Source: an uncultured Clostridium sp.
GTDB taxonomy: Bacteria > Bacillota > Clostridia > Clostridiales > Clostridiaceae
NCBI RefSeq assembly: GCF_947039605.1
Contig: NZ_CAMQZG010000029.1
Span: 1-43,490 of the forward strand
Length of the DNA: 43,490 bases
Direction of reading: 5' to 3'
Shown piece after piece: positions 27,834 to 35,545 of this stretch. The notes under the pieces were generated by a model. It saw nothing but the letters and a program-made list of their open reading frames with translations, searched no databases and was not told where the DNA came from. The translations under genes were made by a program, and so were the position numbers. Position 1 is the first letter of the stretch; every line of letters starts with the position of its first letter.

Positions 27834-28811
27834 TTAAATAATTATATTTTTCATAATTTCATCTTTAATTTTTTCTTTATCAGGTACATAAGATTTTAAA
27901 AGTTCTAAATTCCCTTCTATAGTATATTCACCAAGAGTTGCTGGTATAAATATACTATCACCTTTAACTATACTAACAGAAGAGGTTGCTGTTTTAATAC
28001 AGCCATTTCCATCAACACATGTAAAGATATAAAATCTCTCTAAATCACTTTTTTCTGTGCAAGATTTTCTAACATCATATTTTTCTAATGAGAAGTAATT
28101 ACATACATTTAAAATTGTTCTATCATACCCAGCATTAGATAATTTTACTCCACTTGATATTTTACCAATTAATGAGAAATCAATACAATCCATAGCTTTT
28201 TCAACATGAATTTCTCTTCCTCTATTATAATCAAATACTCTATATGTTGTATCACTATTCTGTTGAATTTCAGCAATAACTACTCCCTCTCCGATAGCAT
28301 GTACAAGACCACTATTAACAAAGAAAACATCACCTTTTTTTACCGGAATTCTATTTAATAATTCTTCGCATGTTCCGTTATTTATAGCTACTGCAAATTC
28401 TTCTTTAGTGCATCCATTTGTTCCTACTACTAAATTTGCACCTTCAAATGCATCAACTACATACCAAGCTTCTGTTTTTCCTAAATCATTTTCAACTTTT
28501 AAACCATATTCATCATCAGGGTGCACTTGTACAGATAACTTATCATTAGCATTTATAAGCTTTACTAATAACGGAAATCTTTCTTCTGAAATAGCTACCC
28601 CAAGTAAATCTTTACCCCTAGATTTTATCAAATCATCAAATCTCATTCCTGCAAATTCACCATTTTCAACAATGCTCATACCATTTTTATGACATGCTAC
28701 ATCCCAACTTTCACCTATCATTCCCTCTGGAATATTATTTCTAAACTGTGCAAAATCTCTTCCACCCCATATTTTATCGTAATATATATTCTCAAATTTT
28801 ATTGGATACAT
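27834..28811 (-). CDS. manA: mannose-6-phosphate isomerase, class I
   Basis: Zinc-dependent interconversion of mannose 6-phosphate and fructose 6-phosphate. The 325 residues begin with 'PIKFENIYYDKIWGG' and carry the metal ligands 'LSVQVHPDDEYG', 'KTEAWYV' and 'VNSGLVHAIGEG', then 'EIQQNSDTTYRVFDYNR'. This is the short cupin-type Firmicute enzyme. The ATG follows AAGGGGG. It is divergent from murT and monocistronic. Confidence 0.95.
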   Translation of the reverse strand: MYPIKFENIYYDKIWGGRDFAQFRNNIPEGMIGESWDVACHKNGMSIVENGEFAGMRFDDLIKSRGKDLLGVAISEERFPLLVKLINANDKLSVQVHPDDEYGLKVENDLGKTEAWYVVDAFEGANLVVGTNGCTKEEFAVAINNGTCEELLNRIPVKKGDVFFVNSGLVHAIGEGVVIAEIQQNSDTTYRVFDYNRGREIHVEKAMDCIDFSLIGKISSGVKLSNAGYDRTILNVCNYFSLEKYDVRKSCTEKSDLERFYIFTCVDGNGCIKTATSSVSIVKGDSIFIPATLGEYTIEGNLELLKSYVPDKEKIKDEIMKNIII

Positions 28812-28941
28812 AATAAATCCCCCTTTTATTAAATGTTTTCATTCAAATTTCTACTTATATTTTACTAATTTTGTTCTTTAAAGTCTATATTTTTAACAAT
28901 TTACTAACTTATGTAGAATTAAAATATACATTATTAATATA

Positions 28942-28970
28942 TTGGTAAATTAATGCGTTTATGATATACT
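28942..28970 (+). promoter_or_regulatory. murT-gatD promoter
   Basis: TTGGTA (28942-28947), 17-base spacer, TATACT (28965-28970). It lies 55 bases before the first possible murT start. Confidence 0.55.
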
Positions 28971-29025
28971 ATAAATATTGTTTTAATGATTATTTTTATG
29001 CATATTATGGCAATAATTTGTAATA

Positions 29026-30396
29026 ATGACTTTTAAGGTGGTGTTTAAAATAGGTATTAAATCTGTTTTCACAATAATAATAACTAAAATGACTAAATTT
29101 CTAGCAGAAAAACTATTTAAAGGTGGGAGTTCATTCCCCGGAAAAGTAGCTTTAAAATTAGATAGTAATATACTTAATAAAGTATCAAAAAATTACAAAG
29201 TAATTTTAGTAACAGGAACTAATGGTAAAACAACTACAACATCTATGATATATAATGTTCTAAAAGAAAATAATTTTAATGTAATTACTAATAGTACAGG
29301 TGCTAATTTATATACTGGTATTGTAGGTACATTTATTGATAACTATAAATTTTCTGATAACGAACTTAAATATGCTGTCATAGAAGTTGATGAAGCAAAT
29401 GTTAAGTTTATAACTGAACATCTTACTCCAGAAATTATAACAGTAACAAATTTATTTAGAGATCAACTTGATAGATATGGTGAAGTTTACACAACTCTTA
29501 ATAAAATATTAGAAGGTGTAAAAAAAGCGCCTAGTACAACTCTTCTTTTAAACGGAGATGAATCACTACTAGTTAACTTAGATGTTCCAAATCCAGTTAA
29601 GTATTATGGATTCAAAGTATCACCTAATAAAGATGAGCATGTTGATACAAATTCAGATGCTAAATTCTGTAAATTCTGTCAAAGTCCATATGAATATAAC
29701 TTTATAACTTATAATCATTTAGGAGATTTTTATTGTCCAAACTGTGGCTTTAAAAAACCTAAATTAGACTTTGCAATGAATGAAATTTTAGAATTAACAT
29801 CAGAAGGATCTAAAATAAAAATTAATAATTCTACATTTACTGTAACACAGGCTGGATTATATAATATATATAATGCCTTATGTGCATATGGAATAGCTAA
29901 AGAATTTGATGTAAAAGATTCAGTAATAGAAGATTCATTTACAAAACAAGATTCTAGCTTTGGAAGACAAGAAAGTTTAAATATAAATGGAAAAGACGTA
30001 AAAATTATACTTGTTAAAAACCCAGCTGGATATAATCAAGCATTAGATACATTATGTCTAAATACTAGTTCATTCTCATCAGCATTTCTTTTAAATGATA
30101 AGTATGCAGATGGTAGAGATGTCTCTTGGCTTTGGGATGTTAATTTTGAAAAATTAACTAATATGGATATGAAGGAAGTATTAATATCAGGTGTAAGAAA
30201 ATATGATATGGCGGTTAGATTAAAAATTGCTGGACTTGACCCTTCTACTTTTAAAATATCAGATGATTTTGAAACTTTAACTAATAATATAACTAATTGT
30301 ACAGAAAATAAAATATATGTATTAGCTACTTATACAGCTATGATTGATTTTAGAAAATATCTACACGCAAAAGGGTTTATACAAAAACTTTGGTAA
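29026..30396 (+). CDS. murT: lipid II isoglutaminyl synthase, Mur-ligase subunit MurT
   Basis: With GatD it amidates D-Glu of lipid II to D-isoglutamine. Up to 456 residues: a Mur-ligase ATP site 'VTGTNGKTTTT' (62-72), a Cys4 zinc ribbon inserted in the central domain (C215, C218, C237, C240) and a C-terminal DUF1727 domain ending 'YTAMIDFRKYLHAKGF'. The ATG at 29026 has no ribosome site. An AAGGTGGTG site at 29035-29043 lies inside the frame, six bases before an in-frame ATA (29050) that would give a 448-residue protein with the usual short N-terminal helix. The true start may therefore be ATA. Confidence 0.95.
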   Translation: MTFKVVFKIGIKSVFTIIITKMTKFLAEKLFKGGSSFPGKVALKLDSNILNKVSKNYKVILVTGTNGKTTTTSMIYNVLKENNFNVITNSTGANLYTGIVGTFIDNYKFSDNELKYAVIEVDEANVKFITEHLTPEIITVTNLFRDQLDRYGEVYTTLNKILEGVKKAPSTTLLLNGDESLLVNLDVPNPVKYYGFKVSPNKDEHVDTNSDAKFCKFCQSPYEYNFITYNHLGDFYCPNCGFKKPKLDFAMNEILELTSEGSKIKINNSTFTVTQAGLYNIYNALCAYGIAKEFDVKDSVIEDSFTKQDSSFGRQESLNINGKDVKIILVKNPAGYNQALDTLCLNTSSFSSAFLLNDKYADGRDVSWLWDVNFEKLTNMDMKEVLISGVRKYDMAVRLKIAGLDPSTFKISDDFETLTNNITNCTENKIYVLATYTAMIDFRKYLHAKGFIQKLW

Positions 30397-30422
30397 GATA
30401 TTAAGTAAAGGATGGTGTTTTT

Positions 30423-31154
30423 ATGGAATTAAATATATGTCATTTATATCCTGACTTATTAAATGCATACGGTGATATTGGTAATATACTTGTTTTAAAA
30501 CATAGAGCCGAAGCAAGAGGAATAAATGTAAATGTAATAAATATATCTTTAAATGATAAATTTGATAAAGATAAATATGATATCTCTTTATTTGGTGGCG
30601 GACAAGATTTTGAACAATCTATAGTTTCTAAAGATCTTATAGATAAAAAAAGAGATGATATCAAAGACTATATAGAAGAAGGTAAAGTTCTAGTTGCTAT
30701 CTGTGGTGGTTATCAACTACTAGGTAAATATTATTTAACACCAGAAGGTCAAAAACTTGCTGGATTAGATATATTAAATCTATACACTGAAGCTGGCGAT
30801 ACAAGATTTATTGGAAATACAGTAGTTTATAATGAAGAATTAAATGAAACTTATGTTGGTTTTGAAAACCACTCTGGTAGAACTTATATTGGAGAAGGTT
30901 TAAAACCAATAGGAAAATCTATTGTTGGATATGGCAATAATGGTTCAGATGGATATGAAGGTTGTATATATAAAAATACTCTTGGAACATACTGTCATGG
31001 TTGTTTACTTTCAAAAAATCCTGAAATAGCTGATAGACTATTAAAAGCTGCTCTTGAAAGAAAATATGGTTCAGTTGAATTAACTAAATTAGATGATACA
31101 ATTGAAATGCTTGCTAAAAAGCATGTTATAGAGGCTAACAAAAAAGATAAATAG
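30423..31154 (+). CDS. gatD: lipid II isoglutaminyl synthase, glutamine amidotransferase subunit GatD
   Basis: Class I (CobB/CobQ-like) glutaminase that supplies ammonia to MurT. The 243 residues include 'CHLYPDLLNAYGDIGNI', 'LFGGGQDFEQ', the nucleophile C94 in 'VAICGGYQLLG', 'GFENHSGRTY' and the catalytic histidine in 'GTYCHGCLL' near residue 190. It starts 26 bases after murT behind AAAGGATGG; the two form an operon closed by a strong terminator. Confidence 0.96.
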   Translation: MELNICHLYPDLLNAYGDIGNILVLKHRAEARGINVNVINISLNDKFDKDKYDISLFGGGQDFEQSIVSKDLIDKKRDDIKDYIEEGKVLVAICGGYQLLGKYYLTPEGQKLAGLDILNLYTEAGDTRFIGNTVVYNEELNETYVGFENHSGRTYIGEGLKPIGKSIVGYGNNGSDGYEGCIYKNTLGTYCHGCLLSKNPEIADRLLKAALERKYGSVELTKLDDTIEMLAKKHVIEANKKDK

Positions 31155-31155
31155 T

Positions 31156-31193
31156 AAAAAAGATAAATTTCAATATTGAAATTTATCTTTTTT
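31156..31193. terminator. bidirectional terminator after gatD
   Basis: Perfect uninterrupted palindrome with 19-base arms, AAAAAAGATAAATTTCAAT (31156-31174) and its complement (31175-31193). T's on the plus strand and A's on the left make it usable in both directions. It overlaps the 3' end of the small membrane protein gene. Confidence 0.82.
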
Positions 31194-31470
31194 TTATTCC
31201 TAAAAATTTAATAAGTGCTATTATTATTACAAAAGCAATGCATGTAACTGCAATACAAATAATATAAGTAAAAATATCTTTCATTGTTATTCCTGTAGTT
31301 TCAAAAAAGTTACTAGTAAGATTATATATATAATGAATAATAAAAACTACTATACAGATTCCACCACCAATTACCGCTGCAAACATTCCTTCTTTTATTT
31401 GTTTAACAAAACTTAAAACACCTAGAATTAATAAGGTTATTCCAATAATTAAATATATTTCAAATGGCAT
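31183..31470 (-). CDS. small membrane protein, unknown function
   Basis: From the ATG at 31470 it has 95 residues: GGAGGTGA lies five bases before it, while the upstream GTG at 31485 would overlap that site. Three membrane segments are visible (about 4-20, 29-49, 66-90), and the protein ends in 'KFLGIKKR'. I do not recognise the family. It is convergent with gatD. Confidence 0.72.
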   Translation of the reverse strand: MPFEIYLIIGITLLILGVLSFVKQIKEGMFAAVIGGGICIVVFIIHYIYNLTSNFFETTGITMKDIFTYIICIAVTCIAFVIIIALIKFLGIKKR

Positions 31471-31691
31471 TAATCTCACCTCCACTTTATATAATTATTA
31501 ATTGATTTAAATAATTATGAATTAATATGTGTTTATTTATTTTTGATTAACTTTTATTTTTTTGTATTTCAATACTCTTTTACGAGTATTTCTTTTAGAA
31601 GTATATTTAATATAATCTCAAGTAAACTATATTAAAATCCTCTAATAAACTATTTATACCACCTTAACTTTTAACATTGTTTTTATATCAC

Positions 31692-31736
31692 AAAAAGCCA
31701 CACAGAATCTCAAATGAGTTTCTGTGTGGCTTTTTT
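31692..31736 (-). terminator. terminator of the Fe-S scaffold/GGGtGRT operon
   Basis: AAAAAGCCACACAGAA (31692-31707) / TTCTGTGTGGCTTTTT (31720-31735), with an inner CTC/GAG pair. It sits just past the stop of the GGGtGRT gene. The rest of 31486-31691 has only a small AATACTC/GAGTATT hairpin (31571-31590). Confidence 0.87.
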
Positions 31737-31747
31737 AAAAGAATGAA

Positions 31748-32746
31748 TTATTTTTGAGCTTCTTCTATTGCAACTGCAACAGCAACTGTAGCTCCAACCA
31801 TAGGGTTGTTACCCATTCCTATTAATCCCATCATTTCAACGTGAGCTGGAACTGATGATGATCCTGCGAATTGTGCATCTGAGTGCATTCTTCCCATTGT
31901 ATCTGTCATACCATATGAAGCTGGACCAGCTCCCATGTTATCTGGATGAAGAGTTCTTCCTGTACCACCACCTGATGCTACTGAGAAGTACTTTTTACCT
32001 TCTAATTGACATTCTTTTTTGTAAGTTCCAGCAACTGGGTGTTGGAATCTTGTAGGGTTAGTTGAGTTTCCTGTTATTGATACATCAACGCCTTCAGCAT
32101 GCATTATAGAAACACCTTCTCTAACATCATCTGAACCATAACATTTAACTTGACCTCTTACTCCTGTTGAATAAGCGATTTCTTTAACAACGTGTAATTC
32201 ACCTGTAAAGTAATCGAATTTTGTTTGAACATAAGTAAATCCATTAATTCTTGAGATTATTTGAGCTGCATCTTTTCCAAGACCGTTTAATATAACTCTT
32301 AATGGTGCTTTTCTTACCTTGTTAGCTTTTTCTGCTATTTTAATAGCACCCTCAGCTGCAGCGAAACTTTCGTGTCCTGCAAGGAAAGCGAAACAATTTG
32401 TTTCTTCTCTTAAAAGCATAGCTCCTAAGTTTCCGTGTCCTATACCAACTTTTCTGCTATCTGCAACAGAACCAGGAATACAAAAAGCTTGTAATCCTTC
32501 TCCTAAAGCTTCAGCAGCCTCAGCAGCATTTTTGCATCCTTTTTTAACAGCTATAGCAGCTCCTAAAACGTATGCCCAAGCTGCATTCTCAAATGCGATT
32601 GGTTGAGTTTCCTTAACTATTGTATAAGGATCTATTCCTAAATCATCACAAACCTTTTTAGCATCGTCTAATGTTTTCATTCCGTACTGCTCTAATACAG
32701 GTGTGATTTGATTAATTCTTCTTTCATAACTTTCAAATAATGCCAT
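31748..32746 (-). CDS. GGGtGRT protein
   Basis: 332 residues containing the family's naming motif in 'SVASGGGTGRTLHPDN'. It is a conserved clostridial protein of unknown biochemical role that is nearly always next to an Fe-S scaffold gene, as here. Other conserved stretches are 'GHGNLGAMLLREETNCFAFL' and 'MIGCGNNP'-like 'GLIGMGNNPMVGATVAVAVA' at the C-terminus. An AAGGGAG site precedes the ATG. GC and codon use look like highly expressed genes, with more alanine and glycine codons than neighbours. Confidence 0.92.
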   Translation of the reverse strand: MALFESYERRINQITPVLEQYGMKTLDDAKKVCDDLGIDPYTIVKETQPIAFENAAWAYVLGAAIAVKKGCKNAAEAAEALGEGLQAFCIPGSVADSRKVGIGHGNLGAMLLREETNCFAFLAGHESFAAAEGAIKIAEKANKVRKAPLRVILNGLGKDAAQIISRINGFTYVQTKFDYFTGELHVVKEIAYSTGVRGQVKCYGSDDVREGVSIMHAEGVDVSITGNSTNPTRFQHPVAGTYKKECQLEGKKYFSVASGGGTGRTLHPDNMGAGPASYGMTDTMGRMHSDAQFAGSSSVPAHVEMMGLIGMGNNPMVGATVAVAVAIEEAQK

Positions 32747-32770
32747 TTTAAATTTCTCCCTTCTAATTAA

Positions 32771-33469
32771 TTATTCGTGTCTTGGATCAACTGTTTTAAC
32801 TGCTTCGTCAAATCTACCGTATTGTCCAGTAGCCTTTGTCATAGCTTCTTCAGCTCCCATACCTTTAGCAACCATTTCCATCATTCTACCTAAGTGAACG
32901 AATTTATATCCGATAATTTGTGAATCAGCATCTAATGCTACTTTAGTAACATATCCTTCTGCCATTTCTAAATATCTAGGTCCTTTAGCTAAAGTTCCGT
33001 ACATTGTACCAACTTGTGATCTAAGTCCTTTTCCAAGGTCCTCAAGACCAGCTCCGATTGGTAATCCGCCTTCTGAGAATGCTGTTTGAGTTCTTCCATA
33101 CACTATTTGAAGGAATAATTCTCTCATAGCAGTATTTATAGCATCACAAACTAGGTCTGTGTTTAATGCTTCTAATATTGTTTTACCAGGTAATATTTCT
33201 GATGCCATAGCAGCAGAGTGAGTCGCTCCTGAGCAACCTATCATTTCTACTAGAGCCTCATGGATTATACCATCCTTAACATTTAATGTTAATTTACAAG
33301 CTCCTTGTTGAGGTGCACACCAACCTATTCCGTGAGTTAATCCTGAAATATCAGATACTTCTTTAGACTGAACCCATCTTCCTTCTACAGGAATTGGTGC
33401 AGAACCATGATTAGGTCCTTTAGCAATTACACACATTTCTTGAACTTCGCTTGAATACATCATATTCAT
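32771..33469 (-). CDS. iron-sulfur cluster assembly scaffold protein (NifU/IscU-like)
   Basis: 232 residues. The core has cysteines in 'HGIGWCAPQQGACKLTL' and 'MIGCSGATHSAAMASEILPG', similar to the NifU_N scaffold fold, plus 'FSEGGLPIGAGLEDLGKGLR'. It is the usual partner of the GGGtGRT gene, 24 bases upstream in one operon. Two near-adjacent ATG codons (33469, 33463) follow GGGAGGAG; the second is better spaced. The exact cluster target is unknown. Two palindromes lie in its upstream region. Confidence 0.88.
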   Translation of the reverse strand: MNMMYSSEVQEMCVIAKGPNHGSAPIPVEGRWVQSKEVSDISGLTHGIGWCAPQQGACKLTLNVKDGIIHEALVEMIGCSGATHSAAMASEILPGKTILEALNTDLVCDAINTAMRELFLQIVYGRTQTAFSEGGLPIGAGLEDLGKGLRSQVGTMYGTLAKGPRYLEMAEGYVTKVALDADSQIIGYKFVHLGRMMEMVAKGMGAEEAMTKATGQYGRFDEAVKTVDPRHE

Positions 33470-33534
33470 TTCTCCTCCCTAAAAAATAACTTATACTTAT
33501 CATCCCTAAATGCATCGTATACTTATATTCTTAA

Positions 33535-33569
33535 AATAGGCTTTACCTATTTCGGTATTTCCTACCGAA
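33535..33569. promoter_or_regulatory. two adjoining palindromes upstream of the Fe-S operon
   Basis: AATAGG-CTTTA-CCTATT (33535-33551) abuts TTCGGTA-TTTCC-TACCGAA (33551-33569). Both have five-base centres, and they lie 66-100 bases upstream of the scaffold start. They are likely operators for a dimeric regulator; an Rrf2-family Fe-S sensor would be a reasonable guess but is not shown by the sequence. Confidence 0.55.
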
Positions 33570-33650
33570 TTCTATTCTAACAAAATTATCTACTACTAAC
33601 AATAGTTTTATAGAAAAATGTTTATTTTTTAGTAATATATCATTTATATA

Positions 33651-33679
33651 TTGCTAATTAGTATAAAATGTGTTATATT
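33651..33679 (+). promoter_or_regulatory. tRNA-Leu promoter
   Basis: TTGCTA (33651-33656), 17-base spacer, TATATT (33674-33679), placing the start a few bases before the tRNA. Confidence 0.6.
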
Positions 33680-33693
33680 TTTATCATAGACAT

Positions 33694-33775
33694 GCCGGAG
33701 TGGTGGAATGGCAGACACATCAGACTCAAAATCTGACGAGAAATCGTGTGGGTTCGAATCCCATTTTCGGTACCA
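33694..33775 (+). tRNA. tRNA-Leu(CAA)
   Basis: Begins GCCGGAG and ends with an encoded CCA. The anticodon loop CTCAAAA between TCAGA and TCTGA gives anticodon CAA. A class II variable arm (CGA-GAAA-TCG) and the T arm GGG-TTCGAAT-CCC are present. The acceptor stem pairs through several G-T pairs. A terminator follows. Its 3' side borders a phage/plasmid-like region, so the 3' half is the probable integration site. Confidence 0.96.
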
Positions 33776-33797
33776 AATCGCTTTAATAAAAGCATAA

Positions 33798-33837
33798 AGA
33801 GCACTTAGATAGTAATTATCTAAGTGCTCTTTTTTTA
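33798..33837 (+). terminator. terminator after tRNA-Leu
   Basis: AGAGCACTTAGATA (33798-33811) / TATCTAAGTGCTCT (33817-33830) followed by a T run. Confidence 0.87.
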
Positions 33838-33839
33838 TT

Positions 33840-33860
33840 TTGGTCACCTATTGGTCACCT
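33840..33860. repeat. short direct repeat TTGGTCACCT x2
   Basis: TTGGTCACCT at 33840-33849 and 33851-33860. On the minus strand it reads AGGTGACCAATAGGTGACCA. This recalls the last codons and stop of some phage integrase genes (...Gly-Asp-Gln-stop), but an in-frame stop lies just upstream, so no coding remnant is demonstrable. Confidence 0.4.
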
Positions 33861-33887
33861 TAAATTAAATTTCAGTTATTTTTTTCA

Positions 33888-34229
33888 TTAAAATTCTTTT
33901 AATAATTCACTAAGTTCTGTAATATATCCACCAATACTAAATTTACTATCCAAAAACCCTTGAAAATCATCTTCATAGTTATGATTAATATATTCATCTA
34001 ATTCACTACATAAAACTAATGATAACTCATACATTTGTTTATCTATTCTATCTTCAATATCTTTCTTTTCAACTACTCCTATGAAGCTTTTTAAACATTG
34101 ACTACATACTAAGTTATAATACTCAGTATTTTTTCCATTTTCATCTGTGCAAGTATCAAATAAACTTAATTGTTCTAAATGACCAACCTCACCTTTTCTT
34201 TTACATTCTTCACATTGAAATTCACTCAT
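33888..34229 (-). CDS. zinc-ribbon protein of the rolling-circle module
   Basis: 113 residues with two CxxC pairs in the first half: 'CEECKRKG' (6-9) and 'CSQCLKS' (about 42-45), a probable zinc ribbon. The rest is acidic and helical. It is not assigned to a named family. The ATG follows the preceding gene's stop by three bases, so translation is probably coupled. It is the last gene before the tRNA. Confidence 0.72.
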   Translation of the reverse strand: MSEFQCEECKRKGEVGHLEQLSLFDTCTDENGKNTEYYNLVCSQCLKSFIGVVEKKDIEDRIDKQMYELSLVLCSELDEYINHNYEDDFQGFLDSKFSIGGYITELSELLKEF

Positions 34230-34232
34230 TTC

Positions 34233-34487
34233 TTATATTGCTCCAATCTCTTTATTAATTGCTGCAATTTCTAATTTCAGACCATACTTACCACTTGTAA
34301 GCTTTAAATCTATATTGTACTTCTTCATTGGTGTAAGTTTCATCATTACCTCTATATCCTTCTCTATTATCTCAAATAAATCTCCAGCTACTAAATCAAG
34401 CATACTAACCATTAAGTACTTTTCTGTACTATCTTTCTTCTGTTTAGCATCAATTTTTGTTATCAATAAATCACTATTTATTATCAT
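34233..34487 (-). CDS. small beta-rich protein, possible ssDNA-binding protein
   Basis: 84 residues. The alternating pattern ('KYLMVSMLDLVAGDLFEII', then 'YNIDLKLTSGKYGLKLEIAA') suggests a small beta barrel. Its position just after a HUH Rep gene is where rolling-circle phages and plasmids often carry a single-stranded DNA-binding protein, and the strand pattern loosely recalls the filamentous-phage gene V protein. This is inference; no family match is claimed. An AGGAGGT site lies upstream of the ATG with slightly long spacing. Confidence 0.65.
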   Translation of the reverse strand: MIINSDLLITKIDAKQKKDSTEKYLMVSMLDLVAGDLFEIIEKDIEVMMKLTPMKKYNIDLKLTSGKYGLKLEIAAINKEIGAI

Positions 34488-34503
34488 AATTTAATTAAAC
34501 CTC

Positions 34504-35319
34504 CTATTTTTTACGCTTTAAATCTATATATGTCATTGTACCTTTTCGGGCTTTATAATCTGTTTTATATCCTATCTCATATGAATTACTATAAATTATT
34601 TCATAATCTTTTTGAAAATATTTTATTATATCCTCTAAATTTTCATTTGTATAATCATTTAATATTTGTGGTTTATCTAGAGTTTTGTTGCTATAGCCAT
34701 AAATTCTATACCCTTCTAATTGCCTATCAAGTAAATCTTTAGTTATATAACAACTAACATACAATGCTATATTTGAATTTCCTTCCTTATCTAATGCCCT
34801 TATATCTATAAAACCTTTCTTCCAATATTTTTTCATAAAATCATTTTCATACTCTTTATGTTTTTTGCCTTTTCGTTTTCCACTTGCTGCAAATTCTATA
34901 TTTGGAAGTTCTAAGTTGCAAAGCATATGATAATGTATTCTATCTGTCTTTTCTCCAAATTCTAACACCCAAAGATATTTAAACTCACTATAATGTCTAT
35001 TAAGTTTTAAAAACATTGCCTGTAAATATTTTTTACTTTCTTTATAATTTGTATCAATATTAAATGTTAAAGTAATAAATGTTTTCATATCTTCATTACT
35101 TTTAATTAGCCTTATGATATTATTTCTTGCATTTACTAAAGTTGTTTTTCTACTTCTTTCTTGATTTTCTTCTTTTTCTTCTATATTTAAAATTTCTTTT
35201 CCTAATCTACCATCTTTATTGTTACTTTCATTATTTATAAAAATAGAATATCCACTAACTTTATAAACCTCTACTCTATTTTCACCAGAACTTATTATCT
35301 TTAAGTTATATTTTTTCAA
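34504..35319 (-). CDS. HUH rolling-circle replication initiator (Rep)
   Basis: 271 residues with the three Rep motifs in order: motif 1 'TFITLTF' (80-86), motif 2 H129-Y130-H131 ('RIHYHMLCN'), motif 3 Y187-x3-Y191-x2-K194 ('YVSCYITK'). Two tyrosines three residues apart are typical of superfamily-I initiators (phiX174 A protein, pC194-like and filamentous-phage Reps), which nick and rejoin DNA at the double-strand origin. The start is TTG with no clear ribosome site; there is no better start. A candidate origin lies 84 bases upstream on the same strand. Confidence 0.87.
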   Translation of the reverse strand: MKKYNLKIISSGENRVEVYKVSGYSIFINNESNNKDGRLGKEILNIEEKEENQERSRKTTLVNARNNIIRLIKSNEDMKTFITLTFNIDTNYKESKKYLQAMFLKLNRHYSEFKYLWVLEFGEKTDRIHYHMLCNLELPNIEFAASGKRKGKKHKEYENDFMKKYWKKGFIDIRALDKEGNSNIALYVSCYITKDLLDRQLEGYRIYGYSNKTLDKPQILNDYTNENLEDIIKYFQKDYEIIYSNSYEIGYKTDYKARKGTMTYIDLKRKK

Positions 35320-35402
35320 ATCAGAAATAACACTTCAGTCCCTGTAATAGTACTCTTTTACTTTAGTTATTGTTTTTAATTTTGATATAGTTAAACTGCT
35401 AC

Positions 35403-35494
35403 TATCAAGTTATAGAAGTTTCTCATTCATTCACTCAATCATTTCACTTAGTCGCTATGCTCCACTAGAATTAAAAATTCGTTCGCTACGCTCC
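35403..35494 (-). other. candidate double-strand origin and repeats upstream of rep
   Basis: The minus strand at 35403-35411 reads AACTTGATA, the nick-site core of phiX174 (cAACTTG^ATAttaataac) and close to pC194-type CTTGATA. Further upstream, two near-identical 12-mers, TCGCTATGCTCC (35452-35463) and TCGCTACGCTCC (35483-35494), are embedded in CATTC-rich sequence and could be initiator-binding repeats. The 35320-35545 gap has no gene. Confidence 0.5.
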
Positions 35495-35545
35495 TTCATT
35501 GCATTCAACCGTTCATTCATTCTAAACTTTAAATTCACCTATTTA

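Noticed and set aside
33644-33847. 67-codon minus-strand frame antisense to tRNA-Leu
   Set aside because: It reads through the complement of the tRNA and its terminator ('WDSNPHDFSSDFESDVSAIPPL'), a common false gene; no ribosome site of its own.
35412-35545. CATTC-rich repeats upstream of rep as a CRISPR-like or protein-coding segment
   Set aside because: Units are irregular in length and spacing, and all frames are broken; better explained as origin-type sequence.
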